From JALZAI01 sp038212215 (GTDB lineage Bacteria; Actinomycetota; Actinomycetes; Mycobacteriales; Jatrophihabitantaceae), in the NCBI GenBank assembly GCA_038212215.1, contig JBBQUT010000001.1:1-64000 (forward strand): DNA of 64,000 bases. The letters are read 5' to 3'. A program made the position numbers and the translations under genes. Positions 16,957 to 23,969 of this stretch are shown here, piece after piece (positions within the stretch are counted from its first letter, which is position 1; every line of letters starts with the position of its first letter). The notes under the pieces were generated by a model. The model was not told the DNA's origin and did no database searches. It saw nothing but the letters and a program-made list of their open reading frames with translations.

Positions 16957-18477
16957 TCAGGCACCGGTGCTCGATTGCTGCAGACGGGCCAGCAGGGCCG
17001 TCCCGTCCGGGCTGCCGAGGCCGGTGCAGGCGTCCCAGCCGGGCCCGGCGGTGAAGCTGCCGTTGTCGCCGGAGGTGACATCAAGGAATCCGGGCGGTGA
17101 CGCACCCGTCGCGGCGCCGGCGTAGAGGCTTCGGGCGAAACCACTCAGCGCAGCGCCTGTGGCCTGGGCGATTCGAGCGGCGAGCGCCGCCCACAACGGA
17201 GCGACCGCGCTCGTGCCGCCGATGACGGTGGCCGTGCCGTCGACGAGGACCTGGTAGCCGGTCTGCGGGTCGGCGTTCGCGCTCACGTCGGGGACTCCTC
17301 GTCCGCTGCCCGGCACGCCGACGCCCGCCTGCCAGTCGGGACGGGCAAAGGCGGTGCTCACCCCGCCGCCGGTGGCGCCGCTGCCGCTGCCGTTGTTCCA
17401 TACCGTTTCACTGGCGATCGCGCCGTTGGACGCGCGCAGGCTGGTGCCACCGCAGGCGATCACGTTCGGGCTGGACGCCGGGAAGTCGCAGTGATCCTTG
17501 CCGTCGGCGGCGCCGTCGCTGCTGCCGTTGTCGCCCGCGGCACACGTGACCACGATGCCCAATTGCACGGCGTCGGCGAAGGCGCTGTCCATGGCGGTTC
17601 GAGCCTGCGCGGTCCAGTCGTCCTCGCTCTGGCCCCAGCTGATGCTGATCGCTGCCGGTGATGGGCTCGCATGAATGGCCTCGCTGACCGCGTCGAGGAA
17701 GCCAGCGTCGGAGTTGGGTGCGAAGTACACCTTGATCGCCGCCTGCGGCGCGAGTGCGCCGACGACCTCGATGTCGAGCAGCACCTCGCCGTCGGCGCCC
17801 TGCGGGTCCTGGCCTGCTGCGTTGCGCGCGCCGTCGACGCTGACCGCCTGCACGCTCGGGGTGGCCAGGCCCAGCCCCTGGAAGTAAGTATCGAGGTCAC
17901 GGTGCGCGAACCCGCCGCCGAGTTCGATGATCGCCACTTGCTGCCCGGTGCCGTCGGTGCCGGCGGGGAACTTGTAAATGTCACCGAGTTCGACAGGCGT
18001 GTAGCTCGTCGAACCGGCTCGGGCCGAGGCGATGCGGAATTGGGCGCGGGCCTGCGGGCGGTTGTCGATGCCCAGCACCGCAATGACCCGGTCCGCGAGC
18101 GCGTCCGGGACGCTGAGCGCGCCGATGCGTTGCCGGTGCGTCACGGCGCGCCCGTTCGGCGCGGTGCTGGTCACCTGCTCAAGACCGGCAGCGAACACGG
18201 TGTCGATCGTGGCGACCGACGCGCGCACCCGCAGACGGCGCGAAGGAGCGTCGGTCAACGTGATCTGCAGACCCGCGGCGAGCAGCGCGGACGTGACCGC
18301 GGCCACGTCGTCGGGATCGGCGCCGACGTGGCCGTCGGATCTCGGGCGCAGCACGACGGTGAAGTCGACCTCGGTCGCCGGATCGAGCGGCTGTTGCCGC
18401 TGCGCGCCCGGCGCCGGGTCGCGGGTGCTGCCCGGCAGGGTGTGCTGATCAGGTGGCGGTTTGTCGGCGGGTGTCAT
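16957..18477 (-). CDS. S53 family serine-carboxyl protease (sedolisin/kumamolisin type)
   Basis: This 506-aa protein has an activation (pro) domain (about residues 30-165) with the T-H-R-Q-R-I-G box, followed by the S53 catalytic domain. The E-x3-D pair is in G-E-V-L-L-D-I-E near 265, the oxyanion-hole Asp in A-A-G-D-N-G near 347, and the nucleophile in G-G-T-S-A-V-A-P near 441. These are the sedolisin signatures of acid-acting proteases. No clear signal peptide is seen from the ATG at 18477, so export is uncertain. The frame stays open upstream to 19173, but that part is antisense to the next gene. In mycobacteria an unrelated trypsin-like protease (Rv3668c) stands near here. Confidence 0.87.
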   Translation of the reverse strand: MTPADKPPPDQHTLPGSTRDPAPGAQRQQPLDPATEVDFTVVLRPRSDGHVGADPDDVAAVTSALLAAGLQITLTDAPSRRLRVRASVATIDTVFAAGLEQVTSTAPNGRAVTHRQRIGALSVPDALADRVIAVLGIDNRPQARAQFRIASARAGSTSYTPVELGDIYKFPAGTDGTGQQVAIIELGGGFAHRDLDTYFQGLGLATPSVQAVSVDGARNAAGQDPQGADGEVLLDIEVVGALAPQAAIKVYFAPNSDAGFLDAVSEAIHASPSPAAISISWGQSEDDWTAQARTAMDSAFADAVQLGIVVTCAAGDNGSSDGAADGKDHCDFPASSPNVIACGGTSLRASNGAIASETVWNNGSGSGATGGGVSTAFARPDWQAGVGVPGSGRGVPDVSANADPQTGYQVLVDGTATVIGGTSAVAPLWAALAARIAQATGAALSGFARSLYAGAATGASPPGFLDVTSGDNGSFTAGPGWDACTGLGSPDGTALLARLQQSSTGA

Positions 18478-18613
18478 GAGTGCGGCCTGCGAGCGAATGA
18501 CAAGTGGGCGTGGCCTTCGGCGGCCGGAGCGAAGCGATAGGCGGTCACTCGACCATCTACTCACGTGGCTCCGACAGTTGTCACGGCGCCTGGCGACACT
18601 AGCGTTGCGCATC

Positions 18614-19354
18614 ATGGCGCCGGACCCGCTCGACCCGCTGCTCGACCTGCCCGGCGTTAGCGACGGTGTTTCGACCGCACGCGCCGCCGTCGACCGGTTA
18701 TTGACCAATCGTGTGCTGCGGCGGCGCTCTGCGGATGTCTCGGCGGAGTCGTCGCTGCGCGGCGCCTGGGCATCGGCTGTACTGGCTGGCGCGGCGGTGA
18801 CTCTGGCCGACGTGCGCTCGGGCGTCGCTGTCGATGATCCGGTGGTGCAGGGCGCGTTGCGTGCCCAAGCGGCGATCCCGGTCCTCGCCGCCACCTGGGC
18901 GCACGCCCCCCGGCAGGCTCTCGCCCGGCTGCACACGCTGGCGGCCGCGGACCTGACCGATGATCCGCACCTGCTCGGCCGTCCTGCCGATGGCGCTGCC
19001 GAGCGGCTGGACACGCTGGCTGCGGTCCTGGCGGCAACGTCGGCCCCTGCAGTGGTCGTCGCCTCGGTCGTCCAGGGCGAACTGCTCTCGCTGGATGGCT
19101 TCCCGCCGGTGTCGGGGGTGGTGGCGCGCGCCGCGGTTCGGCTCGTCCTCGTCGAACGTGGGCTCGACCCCAAGTCACTGGTCGTCGTCGAGGCAGGTCA
19201 CCGCGAACTCGAGCCCGATTACGGCGCCGCTCTAAGCGCGTACCGCAGCGGCACGGCTGAGGGCATCGGGCAGTGGCTGCGGCATTGCTGTGAGGCGGTG
19301 GTGGCGGGGGCCCGCGAGGCAAGCGCCATCTGCGAGGCAATCCTGCGTGGTTAG
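18614..19354 (+). CDS. Conserved actinobacterial helical protein (Rv3662c-like, sometimes labelled oxidoreductase)
   Basis: A 246-aa Ala/Leu-rich soluble helical protein starting M-A-P-D-P-L-D-P-L-L-D-L-P-G-V. The R-V-L-R-R-R-S-A-D-V-S-A-E-S segment near residue 36 and the A-S-A-V-L-A-G-A near 55 recall the Fic-like N-terminal helical module found in this family. No H-P-F-x-x-G-N-G-R Fic motif is present, so AMPylation activity is not supported. It stands next to the HAD-IB gene, as Rv3662c stands beside Rv3661. The longer frame upstream lacks family resemblance, so I use the ATG at 18614. Function unknown. Confidence 0.7.
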   Translation: MAPDPLDPLLDLPGVSDGVSTARAAVDRLLTNRVLRRRSADVSAESSLRGAWASAVLAGAAVTLADVRSGVAVDDPVVQGALRAQAAIPVLAATWAHAPRQALARLHTLAAADLTDDPHLLGRPADGAAERLDTLAAVLAATSAPAVVVASVVQGELLSLDGFPPVSGVVARAAVRLVLVERGLDPKSLVVVEAGHRELEPDYGAALSAYRSGTAEGIGQWLRHCCEAVVAGAREASAICEAILRG

Positions 19355-19685
19355 TCCAGCCGCAGACCGACGGCGCCTCGGCTAGGCCGGGCGCCGTCGA
19401 GCACGATCGGACCGGGTTACCAAGCGTGCCTCTGCGGAAATGTCAGACGCGGTCGGCTTTCGCCGTCCCTCGTCGACTCACCTGTTGCGTGGTGCGGTCG
19501 CCGCGTGGGTACCCGGTTCGTCCGTGCGGGACGGGACTCGCTGGGGGCTGGACCGCCATCGACGTTTCTCGTCCGTGCCCATATTGGACGCCCGGTACGG
19601 GGGGTGCGCAAGTCCTGGCCGCCAAGTCGTCGTGCTATGCCCAGGTTGGCGGTCAGGCGCGGATTGGTTCGCTTGCACGCCTCGC
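19355..19685. other. Intergenic region, about 330 bp, no recognised feature
   Basis: This gap lies between the 3' ends of two convergent genes. I see no tRNA, no convincing small coding frame with a ribosome binding site, and no strong hairpin. In mycobacteria an acs/dpp block stands near this point; nothing of it is left here. Confidence 0.6.
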
Positions 19686-20555
19686 TCATGCCCGAATAGC
19701 GCGCCGGCGCGCCGCGATCCAGACCAGCCCGGTCACCGCGAGGCCTGCGCCCACAGCGGTTGCGGTCAATGTCGGATGCTCCGGTCGCAGGCCCGAGATG
19801 CGCTCGCGCAGCGGTACGGCGTTGGAGAAGGTCAGTAACGGCCATTCGCGCTCGGCGGCGACGCGGCGCAGGGCGCGGTCGGCGTTGACCGCGAACGGAT
19901 GCCCGACCGCCTCGAGCATCGGCACATCGGTCGCCGAGTCGGAGTACGCGTAACACTGCGCGAGGTCGAAGCGGCGCTCGGCGGCGAGTGCCCGGATCGC
20001 CACCGCCTTCTGCTGCCCGTACGCGTAGAGCTCGATCTCGCCGGTGTATTTGCCGTCCGCGACGACCATCCTGGTCGCGACGACGTGGTCGGCGCCGAGC
20101 ATTGCCCCGATCGGCGCGACGACTTCCTCGCCGGACGAGCTGACGATCACCACATCGCGTCCGGCCGCCTTGTGCATGCCGATCAGGTCGACCGCCTCGT
20201 TGTAGACGATCGGGTCGATGATCTGGTGCAACGTCTCGGAGACGATGTCACGGACCTGGGCAACGTCCCAACCGGTGCACATGGCGGTCAGGTAAGCGCG
20301 CATGCGCTCGATCTGATCCTCGTCGGCGCCGGCCAAAGCGAACACGAACTGCGCGTAGGCGCTGCGCAGCACGGCGCGGCGGTTCAGCAGGCCGCCCTGA
20401 TAGAACGGCCGACCGAACGCGAGGACGCTGGACTTGGCAATGATCGTCTTGTCCAGGTCGAAGAACGCCGCCGTGCGGGGCCGCGTATCGATCGCGGACC
20501 CGTAATCACGAGCTGGTTCAGGGCTCACGTCGGTCAAGGGTACGGAACGGCGCAT
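19686..20555 (-). CDS. HAD-IB family hydrolase with C-terminal membrane anchor
   Basis: A phosphoserine-phosphatase-like HAD hydrolase of about 289 aa. Motif I is F-F-D-L-D-K-T near residue 33, motif II V-S-S-S-G near 137, the motif III Lys is in Y-G-Q-Q-K near 182, and motif IV is Y-S-D-S-A-T-D near 205. The C-terminus has one hydrophobic helix followed by R-R-R. Its promoter region abuts the element upstream of the tad genes, which are divergent. The same arrangement exists for Rv3661 next to Rv3660c. I use the ATG at 20555; a TTG at 20561 is possible. The substrate could be a phospholipid or lysophosphatidate, or phosphoserine; not resolved. Confidence 0.85.
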   Translation of the reverse strand: MRRSVPLTDVSPEPARDYGSAIDTRPRTAAFFDLDKTIIAKSSVLAFGRPFYQGGLLNRRAVLRSAYAQFVFALAGADEDQIERMRAYLTAMCTGWDVAQVRDIVSETLHQIIDPIVYNEAVDLIGMHKAAGRDVVIVSSSGEEVVAPIGAMLGADHVVATRMVVADGKYTGEIELYAYGQQKAVAIRALAAERRFDLAQCYAYSDSATDVPMLEAVGHPFAVNADRALRRVAAEREWPLLTFSNAVPLRERISGLRPEHPTLTATAVGAGLAVTGLVWIAARRRAIRA

Positions 20556-20594
20556 TGTCAAGTTCGCCGTCCACAGGGCCGCGCTTGTCCACAG
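20556..20594 (+). promoter_or_regulatory. Duplicated 39-bp upstream element with DnaA-box-like repeats, copy 1 (5' tad genes)
   Basis: This 39-bp segment matches 31886-31924 at 33 of 39 positions. Each copy ends exactly 50 nt before the start codon of a tad gene. Each contains two direct copies of TCCACAG starting 18 bp apart. Here the second is TTGTCCACA (20586-20594 region), the DnaA-box consensus I know for actinobacteria. The conserved position suggests a promoter or operator shared by both halves of the tad locus. Confidence 0.65.
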
Positions 20595-20644
20595 GTCTGC
20601 CTGCGTGCCCCGTTTGCGTTCGCAGACCCGGTTGACTCTCGGAC

Positions 20645-21277
20645 GTGGCAGATGTGGCGGGCGTGGTCGTGGGGGTGATCGGCGGCAGCGGCGGCGCGGG
20701 CGCGTCGAGCTTCGCGGCCGCGCTCGCCACCGCAGCCGGTCGCAGCGTGCTGGTCGACTGCGACCCGGCGGGCGGCGGCATCGACGTGCTGCTCGGCGTC
20801 GAGGCGACGGCGGGCACCCGCTGGTCGGGGCTGCGCGTCGACGGCGGGCACCTCGACCCGGAGTTGCTCGACGAGGGGCTGCCGCGCTGGGGATCGGTGT
20901 CGGTGCTCGCCGCCGATGCAGCGCCCCTTCCGGCCGCGGTGGGCCAGGTGGTTCGAGCGGCGGCGTCGCTGGGCGTGGTGGTCATCGACGTGCCGCGTGC
21001 AGGCGGTGCCTTGCGCGACGCGGCGGTGGCGGCGTGCTCGCTCTGCGTGCTCCTCGCGGTGGCCGACGTACATCGGCTGGCCGCGGCACGGGCGGTGCGC
21101 CCGCCGGATGGCCCGGTAGGGGTCGTCGTGCGGCGCGCAGGTGTGGCACCGGCCGAGGCGGCGCGGATGCTGGGGGCGCCCTTGCTCGGTGTGCTGCCGC
21201 GTCTGGCGCCGGCGCGGGCCGTCGCCCGGGTGGCCGCCGGGGTGCTCGACGGGTTGCGAACAGGGCCGGCACGATGA
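20645..21277 (+). CDS. CpaE/Ssd-like ParA-family protein of the tad locus
   Basis: A 210-aa MinD/ParA-type protein. The P-loop reads G-G-S-G-G-A-G-A-S-S near residues 12-21: the Lys and Thr of the canonical G-K-T are Ala-Ser-Ser, so ATP hydrolysis may be reduced or absent. The D-C-D-P-A-G-G-G near 38 is the second ParA block. Actinobacterial homologues (septum-site-determining protein Ssd, Rv3660c) head the tad operon and are thought to position or localise the secretion machinery, as CpaE does. It is shorter than the roughly 350-aa mycobacterial protein, lacking the N-terminal receiver-like part. Its stop overlaps the cpaF start (ATGA). Confidence 0.8.
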   Translation: MADVAGVVVGVIGGSGGAGASSFAAALATAAGRSVLVDCDPAGGGIDVLLGVEATAGTRWSGLRVDGGHLDPELLDEGLPRWGSVSVLAADAAPLPAAVGQVVRAAASLGVVVIDVPRAGGALRDAAVAACSLCVLLAVADVHRLAAARAVRPPDGPVGVVVRRAGVAPAEAARMLGAPLLGVLPRLAPARAVARVAAGVLDGLRTGPAR

Positions 21278-22425
21278 CCGATCTGGTGCAGCGGGTGCGC
21301 CACCGCCTGGTGTCCGCCGGCGACGGGGTGCCTGATTTCGGATCGGTGGTGCGGGCCGAATCCGGCGGGATCGTCGACGATGCCGTCTTCGCCACGCTAC
21401 GCCGCGATGTCAGCGCGGAGCTCACCGGTGCGGGTCCACTGGAAGCCCTGCTGTCCCTGCCCGGCATCACCGATGTGCTGGTGAACGGGCCCCAGGCCGT
21501 CTGGGTCGATCGCGGCGACGGGCTGGAACTGAGCTCAGTGCGCTTCCCCGACGACGCGGCCGTCCGGCGCCTCGCGCAGCGTCTCGCGGCTGCCGCCGGA
21601 CGGCGCCTGGACGACGCGATGCCCTTTGTCGACGCTGCCCTGCCCGACGGCACCAGGCTGCACGCCGTGCTGCCGCCGCTGTGCGCTGCTACGACTGTCT
21701 CGCTGCGCGTGCTCGCCCGCGAGCGGCACGACTTGGCCGGGCTGGTGCGCCGCGGCTCGATGTCGTGCGAGGTGGCGGAACTGCTCGCCGCCGTGATCGA
21801 AGCGCAGCTTGCCTTTGTCGTGACCGGCGGCGCTGGCACCGGCAAGACGACCCTGCTCGGCACCCTGCTGGGTCTGATCGGGCCTGCCCAACGGCTTCTC
21901 GTCATCGAGGACGCCGCCGAATTGGTCGTCGAGCACCCGCACGTGATCCGCTTGGTGACGCGCGCCGCCAATGTCGAAGGCAGCGGCGGGGTGGGCCTGC
22001 GTGAACTGGTCCGGCAGGCCTTGCGGATGCGCCCGGACCGTCTCGTCGTGGGCGAGTTCCGCGGGCCGGAGATGGTCGACCTGCTCGTCGCGCTCAACAC
22101 CGGTCACGACGGCGGCGCTGCGACGGTGCACGCCAACTCCGCCGCGGACGTGCCGGCCAGGTTGATGGCGCTTGGCGCGCTAGCTGGGCTGCAGCCCGCC
22201 GGTGTCGCTGCATTGGCCGACAGCGCGCTGGACCTCGTCGTGCACCTGCGCCGGCTGCGCACCGGCACTCGGGTGGTGGCCGAGATCGGGCTCCTCGAGC
22301 GCGTGGGCGCCGATCTGAGCGTGCGGCCGGTGTGGAGTGTGGCGTCCGGAGCGGCGGTCGCCGCGCCTCGGCTGGCGGCGGCGCTGGCGGATCGGGGTGT
22401 CGTGGTGCCGAAGCTACTGCGATGA
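21274..22425 (+). CDS. cpaF: CpaF/TadA secretion ATPase
   Basis: The 383-aa motor ATPase of the Flp/Tad pilus machine. It has the N-terminal CpaF domain (P-G-I-T-D-V-L-V-N-G-P near residue 64), a Walker A G-G-A-G-T-G-K-T-T near 188, an Asp box/Walker B V-I-E-D-A-A-E near 210, and the catalytic R-M-R-P-D-R-L-V-V-G-E-F-R-G near 249-262 with the A-T-V-H-A-N His box near 284. The ATG at 21274 overlaps the preceding stop and gives normal length. The end overlaps tadB by 4 bp. Confidence 0.93.
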   Translation: MTDLVQRVRHRLVSAGDGVPDFGSVVRAESGGIVDDAVFATLRRDVSAELTGAGPLEALLSLPGITDVLVNGPQAVWVDRGDGLELSSVRFPDDAAVRRLAQRLAAAAGRRLDDAMPFVDAALPDGTRLHAVLPPLCAATTVSLRVLARERHDLAGLVRRGSMSCEVAELLAAVIEAQLAFVVTGGAGTGKTTLLGTLLGLIGPAQRLLVIEDAAELVVEHPHVIRLVTRAANVEGSGGVGLRELVRQALRMRPDRLVVGEFRGPEMVDLLVALNTGHDGGAATVHANSAADVPARLMALGALAGLQPAGVAALADSALDLVVHLRRLRTGTRVVAEIGLLERVGADLSVRPVWSVASGAAVAAPRLAAALADRGVVVPKLLR

Positions 22426-23261
22426 ATCCGCTGGCGAGCTGGCTGCCTCCGTCGACGTGGTTCGCGCTGGCTGCCGTGCTGACGCTCGTACCAGCCGCGG
22501 ATGGGACGAGCGAACGGGTGCGGCTGCTGCGCGCGCGGGGGCGGCTGGCAGCTGGGCACGGCTCGCCTCGCCGAAAGTGGGGGGTGGTGCAACTCACCGG
22601 AATTCCGGCACTGGCTGTCGGCCTGATCGTCGGCGTTGGGGTGCTGGGCGGGGCAGGGCCGCCGCTCGGGCTCGCGGCGGCGGTCGTCGCGGCGACCGGG
22701 TGGCGGCTCACCGTGCAGGCAATCTGCCGCCGCCGGGAGCACACAGCGGACGTCGCACTGCTCTCGGCGGTGCGCGTCGTCGAGGCCGAACTTGCCGCGG
22801 GGTCGCGTCCGTCGGCTGCCCTCGGCGCGGCAGCTGCTGCTGCGCCGCTGCACGCGGCCGCGTTCGCTGAGGCGGCGGCGCGCGCGGGTGTCGGCACCGA
22901 CGCCGACGAGCCGCTGCGGGCGACGCCGGGCCTGCGCCCGCTTGGTCACGCCTGGCGCATCGGCACGACTGTGGGTGCTCCGCTGGCCGACGTCGTGGGC
23001 CGCGTCGCCGACGACCTGGCCGCCCGTGCACAGCAGGCTCGCACGGTGTCTACGGCGCTCGCCGCCGCTCGGTCGTCCGCCGCGCTGCTGGCCGTGCTGC
23101 CCGTGCTCGGGGTCGCCCTGGGCTCGGGCATGGACGCCGACCCGCTCGCCTTCCTGTTCGGCAGCGCCGCGGGGCGGTGGGTCTTGCTCGCCGGAATCTG
23201 CCTCGACGCCGCCGGGCTGCTGTGGACCCAACGGCTCACCGAACGCGCGGAACGGCTGTGA
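22422..23261 (+). CDS. tadB: TadB-like type II secretion F-family membrane protein
   Basis: A 279-aa inner-membrane platform protein with two N-terminal helices (about 12-28 and 58-88), a cytoplasmic Ala-rich T2SSF domain (residues 95-210) containing A-E-L-A-A-G-S-R-P near 122, and two C-terminal helices. The ATG at 22422 overlaps the cpaF stop. TadB with TadC forms the platform on which CpaF acts. The end overlaps the next start (GTGA). Confidence 0.83.
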   Translation: MNPLASWLPPSTWFALAAVLTLVPAADGTSERVRLLRARGRLAAGHGSPRRKWGVVQLTGIPALAVGLIVGVGVLGGAGPPLGLAAAVVAATGWRLTVQAICRRREHTADVALLSAVRVVEAELAAGSRPSAALGAAAAAAPLHAAAFAEAAARAGVGTDADEPLRATPGLRPLGHAWRIGTTVGAPLADVVGRVADDLAARAQQARTVSTALAAARSSAALLAVLPVLGVALGSGMDADPLAFLFGSAAGRWVLLAGICLDAAGLLWTQRLTERAERL

Positions 23262-23950
23262 CCACGTGGCTGCTGCTTGCCGGAGGCCTGCTGCTGTATC
23301 CACCGGCACCTGCGCCGTCTGCTACGGGCGGGCCGAAGCGTGATCCGCCGTCACGGCGGGCGCTGCAGGCCCTCGCCTGCCTCGCTGCCGCCGCGGGCGG
23401 GGTCGTGGCGCTCGGTCCCGGCACCGGCCTGGTGCTGGCGCCGGCAGTTGGTGGCTGTGCGTGGCTGCTGATCGGGCTCCTGCACGGCCGGGCGCCGCGA
23501 CGGCTGCCTCGTGCCGATCTGGCGCTGGCTCTCGATCTGGTTGCCGCGGCGCTGCGCAGCGGTCAACCGCTTGCGACAGCGCTGTTGCTTGCGGCCCCGG
23601 TGGCCGACCCACACAGCGCGGCGCTGCTGACCCGGGTGGGCGGGCTGCTTCGACTGGGTGCGGATCCAAGCGACGCGTGGGCAGCTGTCGCCGAACACTC
23701 CGGCCTGCAACCGGTGGCGGCAGCGGCGGCCCGCTCGGCCGACAGCGGCATCCGGCTGGCCGCGGCGTTCGACCGGCTGGCGGCCGACCTTCGCGCGAAC
23801 GCCGAAGCAGTCGCCGCAGCGCGTGCGCAGCGGGCGGGCGTGCTGGCGGTGGCACCGCTCGGGTTGTGTTTCCTGCCGGCGTTCGTCTGCCTGGGCATCG
23901 TCCCGGTTGTGATCGGGATCGCCGGACGGGCACTCGGCTCGCTTCGCTGA
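23258..23950 (+). CDS. tadC: TadC-like type II secretion F-family membrane protein
   Basis: A 230-aa platform protein with N-terminal helices (residues 3-17 and about 32-72), a T2SSF domain with D-L-V-A-A-A-L-R-S-G-Q-P near 90-101, and C-terminal helices ending near residue 228. The start is GTG overlapping the tadB stop. It is the last gene of the first tad half; the pilin-type genes expected next are 8 kb away, beyond an accessory block. Confidence 0.82.
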   Translation: MTTWLLLAGGLLLYPPAPAPSATGGPKRDPPSRRALQALACLAAAAGGVVALGPGTGLVLAPAVGGCAWLLIGLLHGRAPRRLPRADLALALDLVAAALRSGQPLATALLLAAPVADPHSAALLTRVGGLLRLGADPSDAWAAVAEHSGLQPVAAAAARSADSGIRLAAAFDRLAADLRANAEAVAAARAQRAGVLAVAPLGLCFLPAFVCLGIVPVVIGIAGRALGSLR

Positions 23951-23969
23951 GCCGCCATACGATCTGATC

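Noticed and set aside
18477..19173. N-terminal extension of the S53 protease frame
   Set aside because: It is antisense to the gene at 18614-19354, low in complexity and without family resemblance. The ATG at 18477 begins the pro-domain.
18614..19354. Fic AMP-transferase
   Set aside because: Helical N-terminal resemblance only. The catalytic H-P-F-x-(D/E)-G-N-G-R motif is absent.
20605..22425. A 606-aa open frame running through the CpaE-like gene into cpaF
   Set aside because: Its first 220 residues are Arg/Gly-rich shadow sequence of the CpaE-like gene. The CpaF family begins at the ATG at 21274.
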